A DNA stretch of 64,000 nucleotides from Planotetraspora kaengkrachanensis. GTDB lineage: Bacteria > Actinomycetota > Actinomycetes > Streptosporangiales > Streptosporangiaceae. The number at the start of each line of letters is the position of its first letter. Position 1 is the first letter of the stretch. Under the pieces are notes generated by a model. That model did no database searches, was not told the origin of the DNA, and worked only from the letters and a program-made list of their open reading frames with translations. Below, piece after piece: positions 1 to 8,416 of the stretch. The stretch is taken from the NCBI RefSeq assembly GCF_016862895.1, contig NZ_BONV01000009.1:1-64000 (forward strand), given 5' to 3'. A program made the position numbers and the translations under genes.

Positions 1-77
1 GCCGGTTCAGTTCCTTCCGGGGATGTCATGAGGACGCCCCGGGAGATCCCGCAGGACGATGCCGAAGGCGGACGCCG

Positions 78-1010
78 ATGGCGCCCATGACCCGCGCGCC
101 CGGCTGGCTGGTGCGACTGCTGGCCGCGGTCCGCGCCCTCCTCGTGATCACGGCGCTGACCGGAGTGATCTATCCGATCGCCGTCTGGAGCGTCGCGCTC
201 CTTCCCGGCCTCCACGACAGGGCCCAAGGCTCAATGGTCACGAGCGGCGGCCGTACCGTCGGCAGCGAGATCATCGGCCAGTCGTTCGCCGGCAGGAGCG
301 GCGACCCGCTCAGGCGGTATTTCCAGAGCCGCCCGTCGAACGCCGGAGCCGGCTATGACCCCACCTCGACCGGAGCCGGCAACCTGGGCCCGGAGGACAT
401 CGTCGACACGCTGCCGGAGAACCCGGCGAGGAAGGCCGCGGAGATCGTCGCCCACAGGGCCAGGGACAGTCTGCTCACGCAGGTGTGCGCCCGCAGCAGG
501 GCGGTGGGCGCACTGGAGGGCGTGGACGGCTCCCGGCCGTTCTGCACCCCCGGAGGCGCAGGCGCGGTCCTGTCACTCATCGGACCCCGCGACCGGACCG
601 GGCACGTGACCAGGCCGACGCGCGTGGTCAGCGTGAACGAGCAGTGCGGCGTCGTGGCCAGGCCGTTCATCGCGTCCTACGCCGGCCGCCCGGTGGAATG
701 CGCCCGGCATGGCGGTGACTACCGGACGGGCGAGATCGTGCCGATCCGCGGCGGCGCCCCGGCCACGCCCGTCGTGCCTGCGGACGCGGTGACGGCGAGC
801 GGAAGCGGCCTCGATCCACACATCTCCCCGGCGTACGCGCGACTGCAGGCCCCGCGCGTCGCCAGAGAGCGTGGCATCCCGGAAGCCGAGGTGCTGAAGG
901 CGATCGCCGCCGTCGAGGAGGGCCGGGTGCTGGGCTTCATCGGCACGCCCCGCGTCAACGTCCTGCGGCTCAACATCGAGCTCGACCGGCGGCATCCCAT
1001 CCGCGGGTGA
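78..1010 (+). CDS. kdpC: potassium-transporting ATPase subunit C (KdpC), with large insertion
   Basis: KdpC is the small membrane-anchored subunit of the Kdp high-affinity K+ pump and stabilises the KdpB/KdpA complex. The N-terminus carries one membrane span (about residues 12-38, ALLVITALTGVIYPIAVW), followed by the family signature YFQSRPSNAGAGYDP and SGAGNLGP-like stretch, and the C-terminal DPHISPAYARLQAPRVA and VLRLNIELD motifs. At 310 residues it is roughly 100 longer than a usual KdpC; the extra residues (about 120-235, with several Cys) sit between the two conserved blocks. GAAGGCGG at 63-70 supports the ATG at 78; the ATG at 87 would match the usual family start more closely. kdpA/kdpB should lie upstream, outside the window. 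Confidence 0.93.
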   Translation: MAPMTRAPGWLVRLLAAVRALLVITALTGVIYPIAVWSVALLPGLHDRAQGSMVTSGGRTVGSEIIGQSFAGRSGDPLRRYFQSRPSNAGAGYDPTSTGAGNLGPEDIVDTLPENPARKAAEIVAHRARDSLLTQVCARSRAVGALEGVDGSRPFCTPGGAGAVLSLIGPRDRTGHVTRPTRVVSVNEQCGVVARPFIASYAGRPVECARHGGDYRTGEIVPIRGGAPATPVVPADAVTASGSGLDPHISPAYARLQAPRVARERGIPEAEVLKAIAAVEEGRVLGFIGTPRVNVLRLNIELDRRHPIRG

Positions 1011-1040
1011 CGTCCCGGCCTGAAACCAGGCGTGAACGCG

Positions 1041-1073
1041 GAAGGGCCCGCGCCTCAGCGGCGCGGGCCCTTC
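1041..1073. terminator. bidirectional stem-loop terminator
   Basis: A perfect 14-bp inverted repeat (GAAGGGCCCGCGCC and its complement) with a 5-base loop lies between the stop codons of the convergent kdpC and cold-shock genes. No U-tract follows, as is common for actinomycete terminators. Confidence 0.8.
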
Positions 1074-1086
1074 CGGGACAGGCTTG

Positions 1087-1290
1087 TCAGGCGGGGACGA
1101 TGTTCTCCGCCTGCGGGCCCTTCTGGCCCTGGGTGACGTCGAACGACACCTTCTGGCCTTCCTGGAGCTCGCGGTAGCCCGACGAAGCGATGTTCGAGTA
1201 GTGAGCGAAGACGTCGGGGCCGCCGCCGTCCTGCTCGATGAAGCCGAAGCCCTTTTCCGAGTTGAACCACTTCACGGTTCCGGTTGCCAT
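1087..1290 (-). CDS. cold-shock protein, CspA family
   Basis: A 67-residue single cold-shock domain, the standard length of the family, predicted to bind single-stranded RNA/DNA and to melt mRNA structure. Both nucleic-acid binding motifs are intact: RNP1 KGFGFI at residues 13-18 and RNP2 DVFAHY at 26-31. An open frame continues upstream, but the start MATGTVKWF is set by family length and by a strong GAAGGAG ribosome binding site on the minus strand just before it. A gene-free stretch of about 380 bases lies upstream, room for the long 5' leader usual for csp mRNAs. Which of the several actinobacterial Csp paralogues it is cannot be told from this window. Confidence 0.95.
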   Translation of the reverse strand: MATGTVKWFNSEKGFGFIEQDGGGPDVFAHYSNIASSGYRELQEGQKVSFDVTQGQKGPQAENIVPA

Positions 1291-1670
1291 GTCTGATCTC
1301 CTTCGATGAGGGGGCAGATCCGAAATCCGCACCTTACGGATTCCGCGTCGCCGCAATGAGCCCATCCGGAGATGACCGGCCAAACAGAAGTGCACCCCCG
1401 GAGTCCTGCCCCGTAGGTGCACATAGCGTTCTATGGGTACCACAATTGCAACTGGCCATAGCCTAGCAGGCCTCCAGGCCATTGCGACATAGACCCGTTC
1501 GATCATTTAGAGCGCCTCTGTGAACCCGCCGGCGACGTGGCCGATTCCCCGGCTCGGCCGAGGGCAGTCCCCCCTGCCGCGATGAGTTCCGGCCGGGTCA
1601 CGGGTCTTACCGGTGACCGCCGTACGAGCGTCGTACGACGCCGCCGGCACGAGACACCACGGAGGACACC
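1291..1670. other. divergent intergenic region (csp leader / DUF899 promoter)
   Basis: This 380-base gene-free stretch separates the leftward cold-shock gene from the rightward DUF899 gene. The left part is presumably the long csp 5' leader. The right part holds the 17-bp inverted repeat at 1621-1637. I see no convincing short gene in it. Confidence 0.5.
1621..1637. promoter_or_regulatory. candidate operator, 7-bp inverted repeat
   Basis: CGTACGA-GCG-TCGTACG is a perfect inverted repeat with a 3-base spacer, 33 bases before the DUF899 start codon. Size and position suit a TetR-type dimer site. No such regulator is adjacent, so the cognate protein is unknown. Confidence 0.4.
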
Positions 1671-2453
1671 ATGACGACCACGCCGAGTGACCCGACCACC
1701 GCGCTGCCCGGCCGCCCGCCTATCGTCGACCTGGCCACCTGGCAGGCCGCCCGTGACGATCTTCTGATCCGCGAGAAGGCCCACACCCGCCAGGGCGACG
1801 CCCTCGCCGCGGCCCGCCGCCGGCTGCCGATGGTGGAGTTCGACGGGACGGTCGAGATCGTCGGGCCCGACGGCCCGGTCCCGTTCCTGGACCTGTTCCA
1901 GGGTCGCGAGGAGCTCGTGGTCTACAAGCACATGTGGCACGACGGCGCGCCGCACCAGGGGCAGTGCGAGGGCTGCACCACCGCGGCCTGGCATCTGAAG
2001 GACGCCGTCTACCTCAACGCGCGAGGCGTCTCGTTCGCGATCCTGACCACGGGCCGGTGGGACGAGGTGGCCTCCTTCGTCGAGTTCATGGGTTACACCC
2101 AGCCCTGGTACTCGGTGCGCGGGGTGGAGGCACCGGTCGGCGACAGCATGGGTTCCGTCACCTGCTTCCTGCGCGACGGCGACCGCGTGTTCCTCACCTA
2201 CTCCACGACGGGCCGCGGCAACGAGCCGGTCAACGGGACCTTCGCCCTGCTCGACATGACGCCATACGGCCGCGGCGAGGCGTGGGAGGACAAGCCCGAG
2301 GGCCGGCCCGAGGGGGGCCACCCGTGCTGGTACTGGCGCTCTGACGCGGACGGGACCGCCACCTGGGGCCCGACCAGCCGCCCGGTGCCGCAGTGGACCC
2401 GCCCCGGCGCGACTCCCGTGGAGACCCTCGGCCGGCACGGCCACCACCACTGA
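1671..2453 (+). CDS. DUF899 family thioredoxin-like protein
   Basis: A 260-residue cytoplasmic protein of the DUF899 family, often described as predicted dithiol-disulfide oxidoreductases with a thioredoxin-like fold. The family hallmarks are present: VYKHMWH, a CEGCTT Cys pair near residue 100, and the YSTTGRGN stretch towards the C-terminus. It ends in a His-rich tail (GRHGHHH). GGAGGACACC directly before the ATG is a strong ribosome binding site. It stands alone, with a candidate operator upstream and a convergent serine hydrolase downstream. The substrate is not known for the family; function here is by family only. Confidence 0.88.
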   Translation: MTTTPSDPTTALPGRPPIVDLATWQAARDDLLIREKAHTRQGDALAAARRRLPMVEFDGTVEIVGPDGPVPFLDLFQGREELVVYKHMWHDGAPHQGQCEGCTTAAWHLKDAVYLNARGVSFAILTTGRWDEVASFVEFMGYTQPWYSVRGVEAPVGDSMGSVTCFLRDGDRVFLTYSTTGRGNEPVNGTFALLDMTPYGRGEAWEDKPEGRPEGGHPCWYWRSDADGTATWGPTSRPVPQWTRPGATPVETLGRHGHHH

Positions 2454-2592
2454 CAGGCCTTCGCCGCCGGCGTCGGGCGGCCGGCCACCCTCTGCCCCGC
2501 ATGAGCAGATGATCATGGTTGCCAAGGGGGACGTCGTCTGCGGCGTCGCGGACGTCGGTCCTGCGACGCGGGCTGGGCTCAGGGTCCGGGGA

Positions 2593-3753
2593 TCAGGTCC
2601 TGTCTCCCCAGCCGGCGGCGTACCGCCAGAAGTCGCGCATCAGGGCGGGCGCGGTCGGCCCGCCCGTCTCCTTCTGGCTGAGCAGGATGGCGACCAGGCC
2701 GGTGGACGGGGTGACGTGCGCCGCCGTCCCGGTACCGCCGACCCAGCCGTAGCGGCCAGGAGCGTTCCAGGGATCGATGTCCTCGATGTCGACCGATCCG
2801 CCGAATCCCCAGCCCTGGCCTTCCAGGAAGAGCACGGCGGCGTCACGCTGGGACGCGGTGAGGTGGTCGGTGGTCATCTGCCGGACCGAGGCGGGTGACA
2901 ACAATGAGCGCCCGCCGACGGAGCCGCCGGCGAGCAGCATCCGGGCGAAGGAGTGCCAGTCGTCGGCGGTCGAGACCAGCCCGCCCGCGCCGGAGGGGAA
3001 CAGCGGAGGGCGGCTCCACTGCCCGTCTGGGGCGTCGACCAGCTCGAGACCGCCCGCCGGATCGGTGCGGTAGTAGCCGGTGAACCTGCCGAGCTTGGCG
3101 ACCGGCACCTCGAACCCGGTGTCGGCCATGCCGAGCGGCTCGAACAGCCGCTCGGCCAGGAACTCGGGCAACGGGCGTCCGGAGACCCGGGCGATCAGCA
3201 CGCCCTGGATGTCGGAACAGGTGTTGTACAGCCAGGCGTCACCCGGCTGGTGCAGCAGGGGGATGTGGGAGAGCGCCGCCGTCCACTCGTCCGGTGCGGC
3301 GACGTGCTGCGGCTGCGGTGGCCCCTGTCCCAGCTCGCTGAACAGCAGCCCGACCGCCGGAAGGGAGAAGTCGGATGGGAAGCCGTACCCGGCTCGGAAG
3401 GTGAGCAGGTCGTACACCGTGATCGGCCTGCCCGCCGGTACCACGTCGTCGACGGGCGACTTGGGCGTGCGGACGACGACGGGTGCGGCCAGTTCCGGCA
3501 GCCACCGCCCGACCGGGTCGTCCAGCGCGATTCCGCCGTCCTCGACCAGCATCATGACCGCGGCGGCGATGATCGGTTTGGTGATCGAGGCGACGCGGAA
3601 GATCGAATCCCTGGCCATCGGGGCGCCGCCGCCGGCGTCGGCGGAGCCGACGGCCGCCACCTCGACCCGGTCGCCGCGGGCCACCAGGCCCACCGCTCCC
3701 GGCGCCGATCCTTCGCCGACGTGTCGCCTCAGGACGTCGTGCAGGCCGCTCAT
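2593..3753 (-). CDS. serine hydrolase, class C beta-lactamase/esterase family
   Basis: A 386-residue member of the beta-lactamase-related serine hydrolases, which include esterases, D-aminopeptidases and class C lactamases. The nucleophile motif SITK is at residues 56-59, and a YNT motif lies near residue 177, as expected for the Tyr general base (YxN). I see no clear signal peptide, so it is probably cytoplasmic and more likely an EstB-type esterase than a resistance lactamase. AAAGGTGA precedes the ATG. It is divergent from the small membrane protein at 3879. True substrate is unknown. Confidence 0.88.
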   Translation of the reverse strand: MSGLHDVLRRHVGEGSAPGAVGLVARGDRVEVAAVGSADAGGGAPMARDSIFRVASITKPIIAAAVMMLVEDGGIALDDPVGRWLPELAAPVVVRTPKSPVDDVVPAGRPITVYDLLTFRAGYGFPSDFSLPAVGLLFSELGQGPPQPQHVAAPDEWTAALSHIPLLHQPGDAWLYNTCSDIQGVLIARVSGRPLPEFLAERLFEPLGMADTGFEVPVAKLGRFTGYYRTDPAGGLELVDAPDGQWSRPPLFPSGAGGLVSTADDWHSFARMLLAGGSVGGRSLLSPASVRQMTTDHLTASQRDAAVLFLEGQGWGFGGSVDIEDIDPWNAPGRYGWVGGTGTAAHVTPSTGLVAILLSQKETGGPTAPALMRDFWRYAAGWGDRT

Positions 3754-3878
3754 CGCTTCACCTTTCGCGTACGCGGTCGAAGGTGGGACTCCCCCGACAC
3801 GCTAGCCGTAGGTCGCGGGAGCCCGCCCGCCGAACTCTTCGGAGAGGTACCGGGAGAGCCGGTTGGCGCACCTGCCAA

Positions 3879-4412
3879 GTGACCCGTGGCGAACCTTTCC
3901 GTACCGATGGTCGTCTCAATTACGTGGGCGCCTGGTTTCCTGCCGGGTATTTCCGGCGCCATGTCCTGCTCCTGCTGGGCATCGCAATCGTGTCACTCGC
4001 GTTCGCGACCTGGTCCTACGCCGACGCCACAGCGTTCGCCCGCCGCGCCCTGATCACGACGGCGACGATAGAAGAGGTGCTGCGCAGGCCTGCCTACGGC
4101 GTCGACGGGCTGACGGGCACGGCGATCTCCGCCCGGGTCCGCTACACGGCGGGCGGCGAAGAGATCGTCAAGGTGATCCCGCTGAGCCATTGCGACGGAG
4201 CCGGGCAGGTGTGCTTCCTGGACAAGCCAGGAGACATGATCCGGCTGGCCTACGATCCGGGCGACGTCGGCCGCACCGCGCTCGCCCCGCGAGGCGAGCC
4301 GCCCGCGTGGCCGTGGCCCGGCCTCCGGACCGGGATCGGGCTCCTCGTCGGTGTCGTCTGCCTGGTCGCCGCCGTGATCAACGTCGTGACGATGAGGCCG
4401 ATCCGGCGCTGA
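3879..4412 (+). CDS. DUF3592-like membrane protein
   Basis: The coding part has two membrane spans, one near the start (HVLLLLGIAIVSLAFATW) and one near the end (GIGLLVGVVCLVAAVINVV), flanking an extracytoplasmic beta-rich segment of about 100 residues with two Cys (SHCDGAGQVCF). This is the layout of DUF3592 proteins, whose function is unknown. The start is unclear: the frame is open back to 3783, but the extra residues are Arg-rich and unlike protein. GTG at 3879 or 3924 fits better, though neither has a good ribosome binding site. It is divergent from the serine hydrolase gene. Confidence 0.65.
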   Translation: MTRGEPFRTDGRLNYVGAWFPAGYFRRHVLLLLGIAIVSLAFATWSYADATAFARRALITTATIEEVLRRPAYGVDGLTGTAISARVRYTAGGEEIVKVIPLSHCDGAGQVCFLDKPGDMIRLAYDPGDVGRTALAPRGEPPAWPWPGLRTGIGLLVGVVCLVAAVINVVTMRPIRR

Positions 4413-4551
4413 CGCCGGCCCGCCCGGCCTGCCCGCCCGGCCTGCCCGCCCGATTCCTGCGAGGCGGGATTCCGCGATCTCATGGCGACGAGAAGCACCA
4501 GCGGCGATCATGCTGGAGTTACAACTCGACGCCGGTCACTGGAGGATGTCG

Positions 4552-4983
4552 GTGCGACTCCCGCGCTCCCTTTCGGGATGGACCATGGCGGTGTTCGGCG
4601 CCATGGCCTTCGTGCTCGGCCTGGTCGGGCTGGTGGCGCCCGACGCGCAACTGGCCATGCTCGACTTCGTGGCCGTCGACCCGGGGCAGCGCGCCTCGGG
4701 CGACTACACGAGGGTCTTCATGACCGCCTCGTCGATGGCGTCGGTGAACATGGGCGTCTACTACGTCCTGGCCGCGGCCGTCGACTTCCGGGCGTTCTTC
4801 TTCTGGACCGTCCCCTTCCGGCTGGTCACCTTCACGGTCTTCACCACGCTCGTGCTGACGGACGTGGCGCCGGGCAGCTTCATCGGCGTGGGGCTCTGGG
4901 AGGGCGTGGGCGCGCTGGTCACCGGCGCGGCCCTGTGGCGGGAACGCCGGGCCAGGGCCGCCGGCGACGCGGCCCTCGCCTGA
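4552..4983 (+). CDS. small integral membrane protein, four predicted spans
   Basis: An unrecognised hydrophobic protein of about 143 residues with four apparent transmembrane segments: TMAVFGAMAFVLGLVGLVAP, SVNMGVYYVLAAAVDF, FRLVTFTVFTTLVLTDVA and GLWEGVGALVTGAAL. The ATG at 4510 gives 157 residues, but GGAGG at 4541-4545 is placed six bases before the GTG at 4552, which is the better start. The C-terminus is Arg-rich and cytoplasmic by the positive-inside rule. No enzymatic motif is visible. It converges on the EF-G-like gene. Confidence 0.7.
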   Translation: MRLPRSLSGWTMAVFGAMAFVLGLVGLVAPDAQLAMLDFVAVDPGQRASGDYTRVFMTASSMASVNMGVYYVLAAAVDFRAFFFWTVPFRLVTFTVFTTLVLTDVAPGSFIGVGLWEGVGALVTGAALWRERRARAAGDAALA

Positions 4984-5021
4984 CCGCCGGCACTCGCTGA
5001 CCGCCCACGCTCGCTCACCGC

Positions 5022-5063
5022 GGGCGCTCTGACCCCGGGCGCTCTGACCCCGGGCGCTCTGAC
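5022..5063. repeat. 15-bp tandem repeat, 2.8 copies
   Basis: GGGCGCTCTGACCCC is repeated at 5022, 5037 and (12 bases of it) 5052, in the gap between two convergent genes. The copies are identical, which suggests recent slippage expansion. It lies just before the terminator stem. Confidence 0.85.
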
Positions 5064-5069
5064 GGCGGA

Positions 5070-5099
5070 GCGGTCCCGCCCGCGAATGGGCGGGACCGC
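5070..5099. terminator. stem-loop terminator between convergent genes
   Basis: A perfect 12-bp stem (GCGGTCCCGCCC and complement) with loop GCGAAT lies eight bases from the stop codon of the leftward EF-G-like gene and also downstream of the rightward membrane protein. Confidence 0.8.
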
Positions 5100-5106
5100 C
5101 GTCGTG

Positions 5107-7233
5107 CTACCGCCGCGCCGTCCCTTCGGACACGGCGCCGGGCGCCAGGGCGTACCCGGCGGGCCGGCTGGTGAAGGTTCCCCTGCCGTGGGTCCTGCTG
5201 CGCAACCGGGTCGCGTAGCCGAACAGCTCGGCGAGCGGGACGGTCGCGGTGATCACCACCGTGCCCGCCCGCACGACCGAGCCCGAGACGTGCCCGCGCC
5301 GCGCCGACAGATCGCCGAGCACCGCGCCGACGGCGTCGTCGGGCACGGTGACCGTGACCTCGGCCACCGGCTCGAGCAGCGCCATCGTGGCGGCGCGCAG
5401 CGCCTCCCTCAGCGCGAGCCGGCCTGCCGTCCGGAACGCCGTCTCCGAGGAGTCCTTGGGATGGGTGGCTCCGTCGGTCAGCGTGACCAGCAGACCCGTC
5501 ACCGGGTGCCCGCCGAGAGGCCCGTCGGCCAGGGCGTCCCGGCATCCGGCCTCCACCGCCCGGACGTACTCCCTCGGCACCCTTCCGCCGGCGACGGCAG
5601 AGCGGAACACGAACTCCGCCGCCCCTTCGCCGCGGACCGCGTCCGGTGCGCCGTCCAGCGGCGCCACGTCGAGGACCACGTGGGCGAACTGGCCGGCCCC
5701 GCCGTCCTGCTTGACGTGCCGGTAGAGCAGGCCGGACACCCCGCGGACGACCGTCTCCCGGTAGGCCGCGCGCGGCCGGCCGACGGCGACGTCGAGTCCG
5801 CCGGCGCGGCGGATCTTCTCCACCGCGACCTCGAGGTGCAGCTCACCCATCCCCGACAGCACCGTCTGACCGGTCTCGGGGTCGGTCCGCACCGCGAGCG
5901 AGGGATCCTCCTCCACCAGCCGGGCCAGCGCCGACGCCAACCGGTCGGCGTCGGTGCTCCTGCGGGCCCCGACCGCCACCGACACCACCGGGTCGGCCGC
6001 GGCCGGAGGCTCGAAGACCAACGGCGCCGAGGGGGCGCACAGAGTGGCACCGGTGCGGGCGGCCTTGAGCCCGACGACCGCGACGATGTCGCCCGCCACC
6101 GCCCGGTCCACCTCCGTGTGCCGGTCGGCCTGCACCCGCAGGATCCGGCCGATCCGCTCGGCACGCCGCGCGCCGCCGTCCAGCACCGTGTCTCCTCTCT
6201 CGACCGTGCCCGAATACACGCGCAGGTAGGTCAGCCGCCCGGTGGCGCTCGAACTCACCTTGAAGACCAGCGCGGCGAACGGCGCCGCCGGGTCGGCGAC
6301 CCGCTCCCGCACCACGCCGTCATGGACGCCGCGTACGGCCGGCACGTCCAGCGGCGAGGGCAGATAGGCGACGACGGCGTCCAGCAGCGGCTCGATCCCG
6401 CGGTCGCGGTAGGCGGAGCCGCACAGCACCACCAGACCCTCGCCGCTGAGGGTCAGGTCGCGCAGGGCGCCGGCGAGGGTCCGCGCGGACATCGCCTCTC
6501 CCGCGCAGAACTCCTCGAGCGCGGCCGGATGGAGCTCGGCCACCGCCTCCTCGAGCAGCCGCCGGCGCCGGTGCGCCTCGTCCCACAGGACGTCGGGCAC
6601 CGGCCCCTCGGCGACCGTGTCGTCGCCGTCCGCCCAGACCAGCGACCGCATGCGCAGGAGGTCCACCACGCCGGTGAATCCCCGCTCCCGCCCGATGGGC
6701 AGCTGGACGACCAGCGGGACCGCCCCCAGCCGCTCGCGGATCGACTCGACCGCCGCGTCGAGGTCGGCGCCGGAGCGGTCCAGCTTGTTGACGAAGGCGA
6801 TCCTCGGCACGCCGTACCTGTCGGCCTGCCGCCACACCGATTCGCTCTGCGGTTCGACTCCCGCGACGGCGTCGAAGACGGCGACGGCGCCGTCGAGCAC
6901 CCGCAGCGAGCGCTCCACCTCGTCGGAGAAGTCCACATGGCCCGGGGTGTCGATCAGGTTGATCCGATGGCCGTCCCACGCGCAGCTCACGGCCGCGGCG
7001 AAGATGGTGATGCCGCGATCGCGCTCCTGGGAGTCGAAGTCGGTGACGGTCGTCCCGTCGTGGACCTCGCCGCGCCTGTAGGTGGCGCCCGTCACGTACA
7101 GCATGCGTTCGGTGACGGTGGTCTTGCCCGCGTCGACGTGGGCGAGGATGCCCAGGTTGCGGACGCCGCTCAGCGGGTCAGTGAAATGGTCGGCGTGATG
7201 GTCGGGGAGATGGCGGTGCAGGTCGGTGCGCAC
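5107..7233 (-). CDS. elongation factor G paralogue (EF-G-like translational GTPase)
   Basis: A five-domain translational GTPase of about 708 residues. GTPase motifs are intact: AHVDAGKT (G1), RGITI (G2), DTPGHVDF (G3) and NKLD (G4). Domain IV carries [10 protein letters not shown] and [14 protein letters not shown], and domain V ends with [17 protein letters not shown]. It stands alone, not in a str operon with rpsL/rpsG/tuf, so it is a second, divergent fusA copy rather than the housekeeping gene. The frame opens at GTG 7293, but GAAGGG nine bases before GTG 7233 favours that start. It may act in ribosome recycling, stress or ribosome protection; tetracycline-protection proteins are relatives, but the N- and C-termini look more like EF-G. 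Confidence 0.88.
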   Translation of the reverse strand: MRTDLHRHLPDHHADHFTDPLSGVRNLGILAHVDAGKTTVTERMLYVTGATYRRGEVHDGTTVTDFDSQERDRGITIFAAAVSCAWDGHRINLIDTPGHVDFSDEVERSLRVLDGAVAVFDAVAGVEPQSESVWRQADRYGVPRIAFVNKLDRSGADLDAAVESIRERLGAVPLVVQLPIGRERGFTGVVDLLRMRSLVWADGDDTVAEGPVPDVLWDEAHRRRRLLEEAVAELHPAALEEFCAGEAMSARTLAGALRDLTLSGEGLVVLCGSAYRDRGIEPLLDAVVAYLPSPLDVPAVRGVHDGVVRERVADPAAPFAALVFKVSSSATGRLTYLRVYSGTVERGDTVLDGGARRAERIGRILRVQADRHTEVDRAVAGDIVAVVGLKAARTGATLCAPSAPLVFEPPAAADPVVSVAVGARRSTDADRLASALARLVEEDPSLAVRTDPETGQTVLSGMGELHLEVAVEKIRRAGGLDVAVGRPRAAYRETVVRGVSGLLYRHVKQDGGAGQFAHVVLDVAPLDGAPDAVRGEGAAEFVFRSAVAGGRVPREYVRAVEAGCRDALADGPLGGHPVTGLLVTLTDGATHPKDSSETAFRTAGRLALREALRAATMALLEPVAEVTVTVPDDAVGAVLGDLSARRGHVSGSVVRAGTVVITATVPLAELFGYATRLRSRTHGRGTFTSRPAGYALAPGAVSEGTARR

Positions 7234-7293
7234 GGTCCGTGGCCCTTCGGGGATATCCGAACAGGACAGCGCAATTCCTGACAAAACGCCCAC

Positions 7294-7626
7294 ACTTCGG
7301 CCGTGCTGTCACCACCCTGGTGGCACGCGCCGGGACACGCCCGGTCGACTGCCGGGCGGACGGGGTCAGGCGTTCGTCATGAACGGCCGATGCCGGCCGC
7401 GCGGCCGGCGTCGGTCAGCGACGAAGACACCAGAATCACCTCATAACGGGACGAGGGAACGACGACGACGATGCGGTGACGCATGGCCGGCCCCCCTCCG
7501 TCGTCAAGGTGCGCGCTGCACAATCGGCAACGCGTGATTCGTGGCGAATGTACCGAAACGAGGGTGGCTGAGAAACCGATTTATCTCCGCGGTGAGCCCG
7601 CCCGGGCGGGCTCGCCGGCCGATCCG
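7294..7626. other. intergenic region with leader hairpins of the EF-G paralogue
   Basis: No convincing gene. On the minus strand it would be the leader of the EF-G-like gene. It has an imperfect 28-bp palindrome at 7387-7414 with an 18-bp perfect GC-only core. Directly downstream comes a five-codon frame (MTNA, then stop) at 7380-7366, and then an interrupted CCACC/GGTGG hairpin near 7310-7325. The remaining sequence to 7590 shows nothing I can support. Confidence 0.4.
7594..7613 (-). terminator. palindromic terminator of the GNAT gene
   Basis: A perfect 20-bp palindrome (GAGCCCGCCCGGGCGGGCTC) 14 bases beyond the stop codon of the leftward acetyltransferase gene. Confidence 0.6.
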
Positions 7627-8211
7627 TCAGCGGACGGGCAGCGTCGGATGCGGATCACCCGCGAAACCTTCGATCATGGACGTGGTGATGGCCCAGCGTT
7701 CGTGATCCCGCCACGCGCCGTCGATGAACAGCAACTCGGGCGAGTTCCCCTCGTATCGGAACCCGAGGCGTTGCACGAGCTTCAGGGAGGCGTGGTTGCC
7801 GGGCTGGATCTGGGCTTCCAGCCGGTGCAGCCGCAACTCCTCGAACGCGTGGCGCAGCACGAGACCGAGGCCTTCCGACATGTATCCCTGACCTGCGGAC
7901 GGGGCGAACGCCGCGTAGCCGATCGAGGCCGACTGGAAGCGTCCGCGGATGATGCTGTTGACGGCCACATAGCCGACGATGGCGCCGGTGTCCCGTCTGC
8001 AGACGAACAGGCCCTCCGCCGACTGACCATCGAACCGGCCGAGATGGTCCTGGAAGTCCTCCGGCGTGACCGGCAGGGACATCCACGGCTGGTGCAGGTC
8101 GGCGCTGGCGCGGACCAGCTCGATGAACTCCTCCTGGTCGTGGGTGGCCATCTGCCGCAGGGTCACGCGGGAGGAGTCGCCCGATTGCCCAGTAAGGAAG
8201 CCGTCTGTCAC
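7627..8211 (-). CDS. GNAT acetyltransferase, RimJ/RimL-like
   Basis: A single GNAT domain of about 194 residues. The fold can be followed from VTLRQMATHDQEEFIELVRAS through GAIVGYVAVNSI and the acetyl-CoA binding segment APSAGQGYMSEGLGLVL to HRLEAQIQPGNHASLKLVQRLGF, the pattern of RimJ/RimL ribosomal-protein N-terminal acetyltransferases and of related antibiotic or small-molecule acetyltransferases. The frame is open to 8274, but GTG 8211 removes a Cys/His-rich N-terminus that looks non-coding. The gene is solitary; its substrate cannot be assigned. Confidence 0.85.
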   Translation of the reverse strand: MTDGFLTGQSGDSSRVTLRQMATHDQEEFIELVRASADLHQPWMSLPVTPEDFQDHLGRFDGQSAEGLFVCRRDTGAIVGYVAVNSIIRGRFQSASIGYAAFAPSAGQGYMSEGLGLVLRHAFEELRLHRLEAQIQPGNHASLKLVQRLGFRYEGNSPELLFIDGAWRDHERWAITTSMIEGFAGDPHPTLPVR

Positions 8212-8416
8212 CGTCGCCGTCCGTTCTGTCGTCGTGTCGTACGGCGTCCAAGTGTGGCACCGGCACCTGTGCATGATCAGCCCGGGCCGCCGGCGAAGCC
8301 GTTCAGACGGCCTTCCGAATGATGTTCCGTTCTGGTCCCGAGGCGTTCGTCATCGCCTGATGACCATTGGTGCGGCCGGCTGTCAACGCTGAACCCCCTC
8401 ACAGGAGAGGCCTGCT

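Noticed and set aside
1-77. End of kdpB
   Set aside because: One frame is open to a stop at 88-90 and another ends at 31, but neither shows a recognisable KdpB C-terminus in so few codons.
2593-3753. Class C beta-lactamase conferring resistance
   Set aside because: No signal peptide and only the general SxxK/YxN family motifs; an esterase-type serine hydrolase is more likely.
4419-4455. CCCGCCCGGCCTG tandem units between two small membrane genes
   Set aside because: GC-rich low-complexity repeat of two and a half copies, not clearly more than expected in this composition.
5107-7281. Long open frames opposite many genes (for example 5086-7281 plus strand)
   Set aside because: Mirror frames of a real GC-rich gene; they are Arg/Gly/Pro/Ala-rich and lack domains.
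5107-7293. Tetracycline ribosomal protection (TetM-type) gene
   Set aside because: The length, N-terminus and domain IV/V motifs are closer to EF-G; a resistance role would need test.
8300-8416. PHO box before the phospholipase gene
   Set aside because: GTTCCGT and GTTCGTC-like words occur 21 bases apart, not in the 11-base direct-repeat pattern, so the match is too weak. The region before phoD was checked too and gave no better case.
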